From contig NZ_NNBK01000032.1 of the NCBI RefSeq assembly GCF_002803075.1, positions 1 to 45,519 of the forward strand: a stretch of 45,519 nucleotides of DNA. Direction: 5' to 3'. The notes beneath the pieces were generated by a model. The model saw only the letters and a list, made by a program, of their open reading frames with translations. It was not told where the DNA came from and searched no databases. The DNA is from Streptomyces sp. CB01373. GTDB lineage: Bacteria; Actinomycetota; Actinomycetes; Streptomycetales; Streptomycetaceae. This document shows, in pieces, positions 24,655 to 33,778 of this stretch. Numbering within the stretch: position 1 is the first letter of the stretch; each line of letters begins with the position of its first letter. Both the position numbers and the translations under genes were made by a program.

Positions 24655-26181
24655 TCAGTCGAAGATTGCGTACAGGTCCTTCATCAGGGCCGCGGGACCG
24701 CTCCGCGGGACCGCTTGCGGCTCCACGGCGGCTGGCAGGCCCACGCCGACATAACGTGCCGGGGCCAGCGCGTACTCATGCTCGCGCACAGTCGCCACAT
24801 CCGCCGAGAAGCAGAAGCCGGACTCGTCTTGGTAGGCCAGGTTTGCTTCCTGCGCTGATGCCGTGCCTCGCCAGGCGTGGTAGGTGCCAGCGATTTTTGC
24901 GAGGTCGGCTTCTGTCAGATTCCGCTCGGTCCGGTCAACCATCTCGCCCATTCCGCGGGCGTCGATGAAAAGGGTTGTGCCGCGCCGGTCGTCCAGGCGT
25001 TTCGCGCCCTGGGGGGACTTGTCTTTGGTCAGGAACCACAGGCAGGCCGGGATCTGGGTCGTCCGGAAGAGTTGGGGCGGCAATGCAACCATGCAGGCGA
25101 CCAGGTCAGCTTCCACCATCGCCTGGCGGATCTCAGCCTCGACTCTGGGCGAGGAGTGTGAGCCGTTGGCGAGGACGACGGCGGCCGTCCCGCGGTCGGA
25201 CAGTTTCGAGACGGCGTGCTGGAGCCACGCGAAGTTGGCGTTGTTCCTCGGAGGAACCCCGTACTGCCAACGGACGTCGCTCTCGTCCCGCGCCCAGTCC
25301 CTCATGTTGAACGGCGGGTTGGCCATCACGAAGTCGGCCTTGAGGTCCGGGTGCTTGTCGTCGGCCAAGGTATCGCCCCAACGGGCGGCCAGGTTGGCGT
25401 CGATGCCGTGGATGGCGAGGTTCATCTTGGCCAGGCGCCAGGTGCGCTCGTTGACCTCTTGGCCGTAGACCGCGATGTCGGCCTTGTGGCCGCGGCCCCC
25501 GTGTGCCTCGATGAACTTGCTCGCCTGGACGAGCATGCCGCCTGTGCCGCACGCCGGGTCGTACACGCGCCCGTTGTACGGCTCCAGAATCTCCACGATC
25601 AGCCGGACCACTGATTGAGGGGTGTAGAACTCGCCACCCTTCTTGCCCTCCGCGCGCGCGAAGTTGTTGAGGAAGTACTCGTACACGTCGCTCAGCACGA
25701 CCTGGGCCGGCTTGTCCTCGGTGCTGCCGAAGCGCGCGTCGGTGATGAGGTCGAAGAGTTCGGCCACGCGCTGTTGGCTGGCGTCATCGCGGTTGAAGAC
25801 CTTGGGGAGAACGCCCGCCAGAGAGGCGTTCTCCCGCATGACCGTGTCCATCGCCTCGTCGAGGAGCTTGCCCACACCCTGCCTCTTAGCGTTCGCGGCG
25901 ATCCAGGGCCAACGGGCGGTCTCCGGTACCCAGAAGACGTGGGCGCCGGTGTACTCGTCGCGGTCCTCCAGGAAGACGCCGATTCGGTCGTCCGAGAGGC
26001 CGTCCTCGGCAAGCTCCTTGGCGAGCTTGTTCCGGTGCTCGTCGAACGCGTCGGAGACGAACTTTAGGAAGATCAGCCCGAGTATGAACTCCTTGTACTG
26101 GGCGGAGTCGACGGAGCCGCGCAGCTTGTCGGCTGCCTTCCAGAGGATCGCCTGGATCTCCTCGGGGGTGGAGGCGCTCAA
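24655..26181 (-). CDS. hsdM: Type I restriction-modification DNA methyltransferase subunit, C-terminally short
   Basis: A 508-residue N6-adenine methyltransferase subunit. The N-terminal HsdM_N helical domain (ILWKAADKLRGS, then FLKFVSDAFDEHR) is followed by the SAM-binding motif DPACGTGGML (about 208-217) and the catalytic NPPF (288-291). The start is TTG 26181 behind a perfect AGGAGG. The protein ends at LYAIFD and lacks the usual final helices that contact the specificity subunit, so the end looks shortened. No hsdS or hsdR is present in the window. Without a specificity subunit, target recognition would need a partner encoded elsewhere, so this may be a relic. It is divergent from the VMAP operon, sharing a 165-base intergenic region. 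Confidence 0.88.
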   Translation of the reverse strand: MSASTPEEIQAILWKAADKLRGSVDSAQYKEFILGLIFLKFVSDAFDEHRNKLAKELAEDGLSDDRIGVFLEDRDEYTGAHVFWVPETARWPWIAANAKRQGVGKLLDEAMDTVMRENASLAGVLPKVFNRDDASQQRVAELFDLITDARFGSTEDKPAQVVLSDVYEYFLNNFARAEGKKGGEFYTPQSVVRLIVEILEPYNGRVYDPACGTGGMLVQASKFIEAHGGRGHKADIAVYGQEVNERTWRLAKMNLAIHGIDANLAARWGDTLADDKHPDLKADFVMANPPFNMRDWARDESDVRWQYGVPPRNNANFAWLQHAVSKLSDRGTAAVVLANGSHSSPRVEAEIRQAMVEADLVACMVALPPQLFRTTQIPACLWFLTKDKSPQGAKRLDDRRGTTLFIDARGMGEMVDRTERNLTEADLAKIAGTYHAWRGTASAQEANLAYQDESGFCFSADVATVREHEYALAPARYVGVGLPAAVEPQAVPRSGPAALMKDLYAIFD

Positions 26182-26346
26182 GTTTCCTCCTGCTCGGTGG
26201 ACTTCTTCTCGCGCGGTGGCATGCGGTGGACGGTTCCTTCCACCGAGTCATTGTCCATGACCGAGGTTTGTGGTGTCTCGCGAGCGTTGTACCGTACCGG
26301 CGACCTACTGTTTTTCTCATTGTCTTGAACCGGGGGCGGGGCGAAG

Positions 26347-26661
26347 GTGTCGACTATCGGACTGGCCGCAGCCATCGAGGAGCTGCGCCAAGAGCTGTAC
26401 GAGGCGCAGCAGCTTGGCATCAACCAGCAGTTCGCCTTCGGCGTCGAGGAGGCCGAGCTGGAGCTGCAGCTGGAGCTGCGTAAGTCCGCCAAAGGGGACG
26501 GCAAGCTTTCCTTCGGCGTAGTTGTCGTCGGCGCGGGGGGCGAGCAAACCACCGTCCGTACCCACAAGCTGGTGCTGAAGCTGTCGGTCAAGGACCGGGC
26601 CCTCGGAGGCGCGCGCCCCGAGATCGGCGACGACGAGTTCGGGTCGCTGGACGAGGAGTGA
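26347..26661 (+). CDS. trypco2 family protein (trypsin-co-occurring domain 2)
   Basis: A 104-residue protein, GTG start at 26347 behind a GGGGCGAAG site. It opens with IGLAAAIEELRQELYEAQQ, then FGVEEAELELQLELRKSAKG and VVVVGAGGEQ, the standard trypco2 pattern: an N-terminal helix, then beta strands ending in THKLVLKLSV. These small domains occur beside trypsin-like proteases in VMAP-type conflict systems and are thought to be constant regulatory or adaptor components. The protease gene starts 1 base after its stop, so the two are coupled. It is the first gene of the four-gene operon. Confidence 0.85.
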   Translation: MSTIGLAAAIEELRQELYEAQQLGINQQFAFGVEEAELELQLELRKSAKGDGKLSFGVVVVGAGGEQTTVRTHKLVLKLSVKDRALGGARPEIGDDEFGSLDEE

Positions 26662-26662
26662 C

Positions 26663-28825
26663 GTGGATCGCCGCAGACTGGCTCTGATCCGCAGCGGGGG
26701 CACCGGTGAGGGGCGCCTCACCGTCGGCTCCGGCTATCTGATCGCCCCGCGGCTCGTACTGACCGCCCGCCATGTGCTGGAGGACCGCGACACGGGAACG
26801 CTGTGGCCGGTCATCACCGTACGCGTAGGCCACCACCTCGACGGCGAGACGACGCGCGCGGACGCGGAGCTGCTCTGGGCCCACCCGGACGGGCTGGACG
26901 TCGCACTGCTGCGCATCGACCGCAAGATCGATCCGCCCGGCTCCGTCCGCTGGGGTTGCCCAGCGGGCACCGCGCTGTTGCCGTACGAGGGCCTCGGCTA
27001 TCCCTGGGCCGCCAAAGGGGAGACCCGGGCCCCGGAGCACCTGCGCGGTGTGCTGCCGGTCCTCTCTGGAGGCAAGGACCGCTACGTCCTCGACCAGGGA
27101 CCGGCCCCCACCGCCCGTACCGACGGCGGGAACGCCTGGGGCGGGGCCTCGGGCACGGCGATCTTCTGCGGCGGCCACCTCGTCGGCGTCGTGACCGAGG
27201 AGGACCACGCCTACGGAGCCCGTCGGCTGATCGCCCTGCCGGTGTCCTCCTTCGCCGGGGACGGCGGCTTCGTGTCCCACGTCGAGGAGCAAACCGGTCG
27301 GTCTCCCGAGCTGAGTGCGATCGGCGCGTCCCTGCCCGAGGCCGGGCCCGCCGCCGAGCGCACGCCCGCTGAGCGCGAACTGGAGACGCTGCTTGCGCCG
27401 TTGTTCTCGCACCCCGGCGTCCGTGTCGACCACGCCCGGGCCCTGGCGCGCGAACTGGGCTACGAGGCCCAGGGGTATGAGCCCACTGCTGCCGACCTCG
27501 TGGCGCTCCTCATGGCCCATCCCCGAGCGCTCGCGTCTCTCGGCGAAGCCCTCGCGAGCAGCGCGCAGGGGACGGCCCGCACCGCGCTGACTCGTCTGTT
27601 CTCGTGGGCCAGGGGACTCGACTGCGGGTCGCTGCTCTCCGTGAACGAGTACGACGCCCTGATCGGCCTGCTGCGCCGGCTCTGCGAGAAGCAGCCGGCG
27701 CTGCTGCCCCGAACAGCCGGTGAGGCGCTGCGGTACGTCGTACTTCCGGAGATCCTCACCCGTCCGCAGCTCAGCGCGGACGATGTCTGCGGCGTGGTCG
27801 AGGGCTTGGAGGATCTGTCCGACGGTGTGAGCGGTCCCGAGGATGCCCCGCCGGTGCCGGCGCTACTGCGGCTCGTCGAGTACGTGGCGGCGGCCGCGGG
27901 CGACGGGCTGGGCGACGACCTGCGCGCGTGGTCGGGGAAGACCGCCCGGCGGCTCGGTATCCACGCCGGGGCCTTGGCCGAGCGGCGTGCGGACGCCGCC
28001 CAGTGGGCGAAGCGCGCAGCGTCGCCGGTGTCGCGGGTCGTGATGGAGTTGGCACACGACCCCGCCGCGGGAGACGACCGGTACCGGGTCCGGATTCTGC
28101 TCGTCCGCGACGACGGTTCGTACCGCGTGCTCAAGGAGGCGGAGTCGGAGCCCAAGACCCCGCGGGAGGCGGCGAGCACCCTGAGCGAGGCGGTCTTCGC
28201 CGCGGCCCAGGAGCCGGGGCAAGGCGACCATGTGCCGTGGGTGACCGTCGTGGTCGACCGGGCGGGGCTCGACTTGGCCGTCGACGAATGGGAGCCCGGA
28301 GCGCTCGACGACATTCTTCCGGCGTGGCCGATCGGAGCGGAATACCGCGTCTCCCTGAGCTGCCCGGAACTCAGTGACCAGAGGCCGGAACGCGAAGGCG
28401 ACCAGGAGCGCCGGTGGAAGAACGGACGCGCGTCGGTGCTCGTCACCGGCCGGACGTCCGGCGACGCCAGGCAGCTCGTGAATCTGCTGAAGACTGAGCA
28501 TCGTGATACCGCGCGGGTGGTTCTCCACGGCCCCGCCAACGAGCGTCGGTCCTGGTTGCTGAAATGTCTCGTCCTGGGCGTCCCGGTCGTGCTGTGGGAC
28601 CGTGAGGCCATTGGCTACGAGGACGCAGGGAGACTGGAGATCCTGGCTCCCGCCGGCGACCTGGAGGGACTTCCCGAGCGGGTCCGGGGCTTCCGGAGCG
28701 ACTCGGCGGCTTGCCCGGCGGAGCGGCGGGCACGGCCCTCCCTCGTGTGGGAACCGGAAGGTCGTCTCCCGCAGACTGAGTCGCTTCAACTGAGTGACCC
28801 TTGGAGAGGATCGCACGCGTCATGA
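26663..28825 (+). CDS. Trypsin-like serine protease fused to VMAP-C region
   Basis: A 720-residue protein. Residues 1-210 form a trypsin-like protease with the catalytic triad in LTARHVLE (His37), GLDVALLRID (Asp79) and GGASGTAIF (Ser163). No signal peptide is present, so it acts inside the cell. Around 230-300 there is a small helical effector-associated-type domain (ERELETLLAPLF to LASLGEALAS). After about 480 the sequence (VVMELAHDPAAGDDRYRVRILLVRDDGSYR, later PVVLWDREA) matches the VMAP-C domain of vWA-MoxR-associated proteins. In these systems the MoxR ATPase and the vWA-like partner are thought to control release of the effector, here a protease. The start is GTG 26663 after GAGGAG. It overlaps the MoxR gene by 4 bases. 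Confidence 0.85.
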   Translation: MDRRRLALIRSGGTGEGRLTVGSGYLIAPRLVLTARHVLEDRDTGTLWPVITVRVGHHLDGETTRADAELLWAHPDGLDVALLRIDRKIDPPGSVRWGCPAGTALLPYEGLGYPWAAKGETRAPEHLRGVLPVLSGGKDRYVLDQGPAPTARTDGGNAWGGASGTAIFCGGHLVGVVTEEDHAYGARRLIALPVSSFAGDGGFVSHVEEQTGRSPELSAIGASLPEAGPAAERTPAERELETLLAPLFSHPGVRVDHARALARELGYEAQGYEPTAADLVALLMAHPRALASLGEALASSAQGTARTALTRLFSWARGLDCGSLLSVNEYDALIGLLRRLCEKQPALLPRTAGEALRYVVLPEILTRPQLSADDVCGVVEGLEDLSDGVSGPEDAPPVPALLRLVEYVAAAAGDGLGDDLRAWSGKTARRLGIHAGALAERRADAAQWAKRAASPVSRVVMELAHDPAAGDDRYRVRILLVRDDGSYRVLKEAESEPKTPREAASTLSEAVFAAAQEPGQGDHVPWVTVVVDRAGLDLAVDEWEPGALDDILPAWPIGAEYRVSLSCPELSDQRPEREGDQERRWKNGRASVLVTGRTSGDARQLVNLLKTEHRDTARVVLHGPANERRSWLLKCLVLGVPVVLWDREAIGYEDAGRLEILAPAGDLEGLPERVRGFRSDSAACPAERRARPSLVWEPEGRLPQTESLQLSDPWRGSHAS

Positions 28826-29832
28826 CCACCTCAGAGCCCCTGGCCGGTACAAGCCCTCGGCTTTCATCCTCCGACGGCGGAGGCGACGACTGGTGGCTGT
28901 TCCGCGGAGACGGCGAGCGCCGTGAGGTACCGTTCCCCGCTGCACCCCCGTGGCGCCGGTTCGACCGGCAGGAGACCGTGACCGGTGACAGGGTTCCGTA
29001 CCCGCGGCCCTACCTCATCGGCCCCGACGAGGTGGAGGTGGTGAACGCGGCACTCCACCTGCGCCGACCCCTCCTGGTGACCGGGCAGCCCGGCACGGGC
29101 AAGTCCTCGTTGGCCCACGCCATCGCTCACGAACTCGCGCTCGGCCGTGTCCTGCAGTGGCCGGTGAACAGCCGCTCAACTCTTCAGGATGCCCTTTACC
29201 TCTATGACGCCGTCGGCCGGCTGCGCGAGGCGACCCTGCGGCGCGACGCGGACGGCACCGAACCGGACATCGGCCAGTACATCCGGCTCGGCCCTTTGGG
29301 CAACGCGCTTGTGCCCCGGGAGCGCCCCCGCGTGCTGCTCATCGACGAGCTGGACAAGGGTGACGTCGATCTACCCAACGACCTGCTGACCGTCTTCGAG
29401 GAGGGTGAGTTCGCCATCTCCGAACTCACCCGGCTGCCCGCGAGCCACGCACCGGTACACGTTCGAACCGACGACCTGGATGAGACCGCCCCGGTCACGC
29501 GCGGCCGCGTCCGCTGCCGTGAGTTCCCGGTTGTAGTCATCACCAGTAACGGCGAACGGGAATTCCCGCCCGCCTTCCTGCGGCGCTGCGTTCGCCTCGA
29601 TCTCCCCGAGCCCAACGAGCGGCGGCTTCGGGAGATCGTCGCCGCGCACCTCGGTCCCGACGCCCTGGACGACACCGACGACCTGCTGCGGGAGTTCCTC
29701 GAACGCCGTGCCGAGGGCGAACTGGCCACCGATCAGCTGCTGAACGCAGTCTTCCTCCGCAAGGGTGGCGTGAACCTCGACGCGGCTTCCCTCCTCCAGG
29801 GCGTCCTGCACCGCCTCGGCGGAGCCGTGTGA
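28822..29832 (+). CDS. MoxR-type AAA+ ATPase of the VMAP system
   Basis: A 336-residue AAA+ protein. Walker A is GQPGTGKS (residues 88-95, Lys94), Walker B VLLIDELDK (171-179), sensor 1 VVVITSNGERE, and the Arg-finger region AFLRRCVRLDLP. The ELDKGD and RCVRL wording is typical of the MoxR branch, chaperone-like ATPases that act with vWA proteins. The start is ATG 28822, overlapping the protease stop (ATGA); an upstream in-frame TTG at 28801 is less likely. Four bases separate it from the next gene. In the VMAP model it converts ATP hydrolysis into assembly or release of the protease module. Confidence 0.85.
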   Translation: MTTSEPLAGTSPRLSSSDGGGDDWWLFRGDGERREVPFPAAPPWRRFDRQETVTGDRVPYPRPYLIGPDEVEVVNAALHLRRPLLVTGQPGTGKSSLAHAIAHELALGRVLQWPVNSRSTLQDALYLYDAVGRLREATLRRDADGTEPDIGQYIRLGPLGNALVPRERPRVLLIDELDKGDVDLPNDLLTVFEEGEFAISELTRLPASHAPVHVRTDDLDETAPVTRGRVRCREFPVVVITSNGEREFPPAFLRRCVRLDLPEPNERRLREIVAAHLGPDALDDTDDLLREFLERRAEGELATDQLLNAVFLRKGGVNLDAASLLQGVLHRLGGAV

Positions 29833-29836
29833 CGCC

Positions 29837-32800
29837 GTGATCTCGCGCGTGACGAAGGTCCTGGCCGAGAGCGGGGTGGAGCTCTCTCTGGAGGAACTCC
29901 TGGACGCCATGTGGCTCGCCGGGAAGCTGCCTCGGGACTCCGGGCCCCTGGTGCGCTCCATCGGCGTGGCCGCTGCGAGCTCGGAGCGGCACGGCGAGCC
30001 CCACCACGAGGGGTCGACGGTGGCGGCGCCGGAGGCCGCGGAGCCCGCACCAGAGCCGACCGCTGCGGAGTCCACGAAGAAGCGGTCCGCGCGCCCGCTT
30101 CTGGCCTCGGCGCAGGCCAGTCCCACCGAAGACGCGCCAGCGCTCGCGGGCCTGTCACCGGCGTTCGCAGTCCGCGCCCCGGACAGCAGCATCCTCGGCG
30201 CCGGGCAGCTCCGGCTCGGCAAGTCCCTCCGGCCGCTGCGGCAGCGCTTCCCCGACCGGCGCCAGCAGGAACTCGACGTCACACGAACCGTCGCTGCCAT
30301 CGCTGAGACGGGCGTGCCCGAGACCGTCGCCCGTGCGGTGCGCACCCGCTGGCTGTCCCTGGCCCTCGTGGTTGACGACGGCGTCTCCATGGTCCTCTGG
30401 CAGCGGCTCGCCGCCGACGTCCGGGCACTGATGGAACGTGCTGGGGCCTTCCGAGACGTGCGTGTGTACGGACTCGACACGCGCAGCGACACTCCGTCTC
30501 TGCGGACCACCCCCTACCGCCACCGCGGCCGGCTCTTATCGCCGAAGGTCCTGTGCGACCTAACCGGCAACACCCTCGTCCTGGTCGTCAGCGACGGTGT
30601 GGGCGAAGCCTGGCGGGACGGCGGGATGCGCCGGGTGACGGACCGCTGGGGACGTTGCGGTCCCATCGCGATCGTCCAGGCACTGCCGTCCCGGCTCTGG
30701 GCGAGCACCGGCATCGGCGCACGGCGCTGGCAGGTCACCACCCATCGCCGCGGCGGCCCCACCCGCGCCTGGCACGTCACCGACCCTGACCTGCCGCCGG
30801 ACCTGGTCCGCTTCGACTCCGTACCCGTCCCGGTCCTCGCGCCGACCCCTGCGGCCGTCGCCGACTGGGCGTGGCTCGTCGCCTCACCCGGCGGCACAGC
30901 GCTCCTCCCGCTGTGGGACGCCGGCCGTCCCGGCTCCAGCCGGACCGTCGCCGACGCCCGGGACGGCGACGCCGCCGAAGCGGTACTCCGCTTCAGGGAG
31001 GCCGCGTCCGCCGAGGCGTATCGGCTCGCGGCCCACGTGGCGGCCGTCGCCCCCGTCACGCCGCCCGTGATGCGCCTGGTGCAGGCCGCCCTCGGGCCGC
31101 CGACAGACATCGGACACCTCATGGAGGTGTTCCTAGGGGGCTTGATGCACGAGCTCGACGCCGACGGTGCGGACCGGCTGCCGCACCACCGGCGGTACGA
31201 CTTCACAGACGGCGCCCGGCGCGTTCTCCTCAGCGCCGTCTCCCCTAGGGAATTGCTGCGCACCGCCGAGGCTGTGACGCAGCGCATTGAGGCCGCCGTC
31301 GGCCGCGCCCCGGTCTTCCCGGCGTGGGTCGGGCACCCGGACGGCGCGGCCGTCATCGACGACACCGGGCGCTCCTTCGGCTGGCTACGGGAGCAGGCAC
31401 TATCGCGGCTCGGCATCCCGTCCGCCGACGCAAGGCCAGTGGCGCCCATGCCGAAAACCCGTGTCCCCGAGGGCGAGACCGGGGATTCCACCGAGCCCCG
31501 GGACTCCGCAGCCGCCGGGACTGATGAGGCGTACGACGACGCGCCGGGCGAGACCCTGCCAGCCGGCTGGGTGGAGCTCCTGCCGGAGGACCCGGTACGG
31601 CTCGGTCGATTCCGGCTCCGTGCACGCAGTGCCCACGGGTGGCCTCACCTGACGATGTACCTGGCCGAGGACGATGACGGCACCGTCGCCACGGTCCGGG
31701 CGCCGGTCATGCTGCATACCCGCGACCCGGGAACCGCGCGGGACCTCGTCCGGACGGAAGCCGAGTGCCTGACGCGGATGCAGGGCACGCATGCCCCCGC
31801 ACTCCTCGGTGTGGCGGCGCCCACCACAGGGGAGCTGCCGTGGGTCGCGGCGAGCTGCGTCCACGGCCGCACAGACGCCCCGTCCTCACCGCCCGCACCG
31901 AACCTGCGCGCCGTCCTCGACGAACACGGTGGAATGGTCCCGGAGGAGCTTTTCTTGCGGATCGGGCTGGGCCTGACGGAGGCCGTTGCCTTCGCCCACT
32001 CTCGGGGGCTCGTGCACGGCTCGCTCTCACCCCTGGCCGTTCTCGTGACCGACCGCGACGTCCGGCTGGTCGGTTGGGCGACCGCGACGATCGACGGAGT
32101 CGACAGTGCTCACCGCGACGTGCTGCCCCTCAGCGACACCTACCTGGAGGCGGACGACGACGAGCGGTCGCTCACGCCGCAGAGCGATGTGTACGCCGTC
32201 GGTGCGCTGCTGCTGGCCTTCCTCTCGGGACGGTGGAGCGACCCCAGGGACGACAACTCGCGACATGGTCCCCTGACCAACCCCAGGATCGGCCCGGTGC
32301 TCCTGCGGACTCTTTGGCGTTGCTTGGAGCGTGATCCCGCCCGCAGACCCTCCGCCGCTACCCTGGCCGAGGCGTTCGCCCTTGCGTCCGGAGGCCCGAC
32401 GGCCGACCGAGCGTCGAAGGAGGTCGTCGCTGAGGACGTCCGGCGGGTTCGGGATCTGGCGGGGCGGGACATCGGCACCTACGGGCTGGAATTCGCCCGT
32501 CTTCTCCTGACGTTCTCGAACCAACTGGCCTCCGTGGGGCAGCGGGAGGAGTCGCTCGCTGCGGCCCTGGAGAGCGTGGAGGTGTACCGAGAGCTGCTGT
32601 CGGTAGGGGGTAACTCCGCCCCCGTCCCCTTCTCGTCTGGTCTCGCCGAGGCCCTCAGTAATCTTTCCGTGCGACTGGGCGAAGCCGGCCGGGCGCGGGA
32701 GAGTCTCGACGCGGTCGCAGAAGCGGAGACGCTGTACCGGGAGCTGAGTCGCCGGGACTTCGGCTTCTTCGGCGCGGGCCACGCCATGACCCTGAACAAC

Positions 32801-33259
32801 CAGTCCAACCGCTTGGCGGAGGCAGGTCGGTACCGTGAGGCACTCCAGGCTATCGAGGAGGCTGTTCTCATCGGGCGCAGAAGGGCCGAGCTGGGTGAGC
32901 CGGCGGTTGGGGGCGATCTGGCGAGGAGTCTCACGAACCTGGGCAGCCGCCTGGGCGACCTGGGACGGCAGGGCGAGGCTCGGACGGCCGTCGCCGAGGC
33001 TACCCAGATCTACGGTGCCCTGCCTCCGGAGGAGGCGCGGCGCGTCTGGACGGACCACGCCATGAGCCTGATCAATTTCGCCGTCCTGCTCGGCGACGAA
33101 GGACGTCACGACGACGCCCTGAGTGTGGTTGACGCGAGCTTCGCCGTGCTGGACCAGTACGGAGACGAACGGTCGCGGGCTGCGTTCGAGATTCAGGAGT
33201 GGTCCCGGCGCATCAGGCACTGGCTGGAGGGCCCCGCCGCGCGGGCACCCGGTCAGTAG
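29837..33259 (+). CDS. SAV_2336-type protein: vWA-like, degenerate kinase and TPR regions
   Basis: A 1140-residue multidomain protein. The N-terminus (MISRVTKVLAESGVELSLEELLDAMWLAGKL) and residues about 110-520 (LALVVDDGVSMVLW, VVSDGVGEAWRDGG, then helical segments) match the SAV_2336 N-terminal region, which takes the vWA place in actinobacterial VMAP loci. Residues about 590-860 look like a protein-kinase fold. The catalytic loop reads HGSLSPLAVLV, with Ser where the catalytic Asp should be, and the metal loop reads LVGWATA instead of DFG, so it is probably a pseudokinase. From about 890 to 1110 are tetratricopeptide-like repeats (AEALSNLSVRLGEAGR, RSLTNLGSRLGDLGR). The start is GTG 29837. 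It is last in the operon, before a strong hairpin. Likely role: sensor/scaffold, inferred. Confidence 0.78.
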   Translation: MISRVTKVLAESGVELSLEELLDAMWLAGKLPRDSGPLVRSIGVAAASSERHGEPHHEGSTVAAPEAAEPAPEPTAAESTKKRSARPLLASAQASPTEDAPALAGLSPAFAVRAPDSSILGAGQLRLGKSLRPLRQRFPDRRQQELDVTRTVAAIAETGVPETVARAVRTRWLSLALVVDDGVSMVLWQRLAADVRALMERAGAFRDVRVYGLDTRSDTPSLRTTPYRHRGRLLSPKVLCDLTGNTLVLVVSDGVGEAWRDGGMRRVTDRWGRCGPIAIVQALPSRLWASTGIGARRWQVTTHRRGGPTRAWHVTDPDLPPDLVRFDSVPVPVLAPTPAAVADWAWLVASPGGTALLPLWDAGRPGSSRTVADARDGDAAEAVLRFREAASAEAYRLAAHVAAVAPVTPPVMRLVQAALGPPTDIGHLMEVFLGGLMHELDADGADRLPHHRRYDFTDGARRVLLSAVSPRELLRTAEAVTQRIEAAVGRAPVFPAWVGHPDGAAVIDDTGRSFGWLREQALSRLGIPSADARPVAPMPKTRVPEGETGDSTEPRDSAAAGTDEAYDDAPGETLPAGWVELLPEDPVRLGRFRLRARSAHGWPHLTMYLAEDDDGTVATVRAPVMLHTRDPGTARDLVRTEAECLTRMQGTHAPALLGVAAPTTGELPWVAASCVHGRTDAPSSPPAPNLRAVLDEHGGMVPEELFLRIGLGLTEAVAFAHSRGLVHGSLSPLAVLVTDRDVRLVGWATATIDGVDSAHRDVLPLSDTYLEADDDERSLTPQSDVYAVGALLLAFLSGRWSDPRDDNSRHGPLTNPRIGPVLLRTLWRCLERDPARRPSAATLAEAFALASGGPTADRASKEVVAEDVRRVRDLAGRDIGTYGLEFARLLLTFSNQLASVGQREESLAAALESVEVYRELLSVGGNSAPVPFSSGLAEALSNLSVRLGEAGRARESLDAVAEAETLYRELSRRDFGFFGAGHAMTLNNQSNRLAEAGRYREALQAIEEAVLIGRRRAELGEPAVGGDLARSLTNLGSRLGDLGRQGEARTAVAEATQIYGALPPEEARRVWTDHAMSLINFAVLLGDEGRHDDALSVVDASFAVLDQYGDERSRAAFEIQEWSRRIRHWLEGPAARAPGQ

Positions 33260-33778
33260 TCGGCAGCACGGCGGAGAAGTTGGTGCCCAGGTGTGTGCTC
33301 GATGCGCCACGGTCCGATGCCTGCACCGCCCCGGGCTGGCGCCCACCAAGCACCTGGCGCAGCGAATCGGCACCCGGCTAGTCAGCACCACTGCGCCCCG
33401 GTCAGCCCGGGCCCATGGCTCCCGAAAAGGCATCGAGAGGTCGCATCGGCCGCGCGTAGCGCGCTGGCTGCACGACGACGCCCCGCCGCAGCAAGCCGGC
33501 GGGGCGTCGTCGTATCAGGCCCCCGTCTACGCAGGACCCCCCGCCGGAGCATCATTCGTTTCGAACGTCTGTTCCGAAAAAGGGGTTGCCTCAACCCATG
33601 TAGTCCCAGCGGCGATTGCCGCGCAGCCCATCGGTCGTGGGGCCCATGCCGCTCTGGGTATTTGGTCTGCAGATCGAACCGCTCGGCTCCGACGCCGCGC
33701 CTGCACCCCGGGGCGCGACAGAACGGCAGCGACGCCGCAGTTCCCGGTCTCCGACTGCCGGCCAGGCACGAGGGTTAG
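33260..33778. other. Convergent intergenic region between VMAP operon and Wadjet operon
   Basis: 519 bases between two converging operons. It contains the hairpin at 33473-33512. The stretch 33514-33600 is less GC-rich and includes an A-run near 33577-33582. Short open frames on both strands have no family resemblance, and I see no RNA gene. Confidence 0.4.
33473..33512 (+). terminator. Perfect 16-bp hairpin after the VMAP operon
   Basis: Bases 33473-33488 and 33497-33512 are exact reverse complements around an 8-base loop, with an almost pure G/C stem. It lies 214 bases beyond the stop of the last VMAP gene and 267 bases from the end of the convergent jetD, so it may act on both strands. 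No T-run follows. Confidence 0.6.

Noticed and set aside
26688..28816. Minus-strand open frames across the trypsin-VMAP gene
   Set aside because: Arg/Ser/Pro-rich shadows; the plus strand has the His/Asp/Ser triad and coupled neighbours.
24655..33259. hsdM and the VMAP operon as one BREX- or DISARM-like system
   Set aside because: They are divergent, and no PglX/PglZ/BrxC or DrmA/B-type genes are present; hsdM has a plain type I methyltransferase layout.
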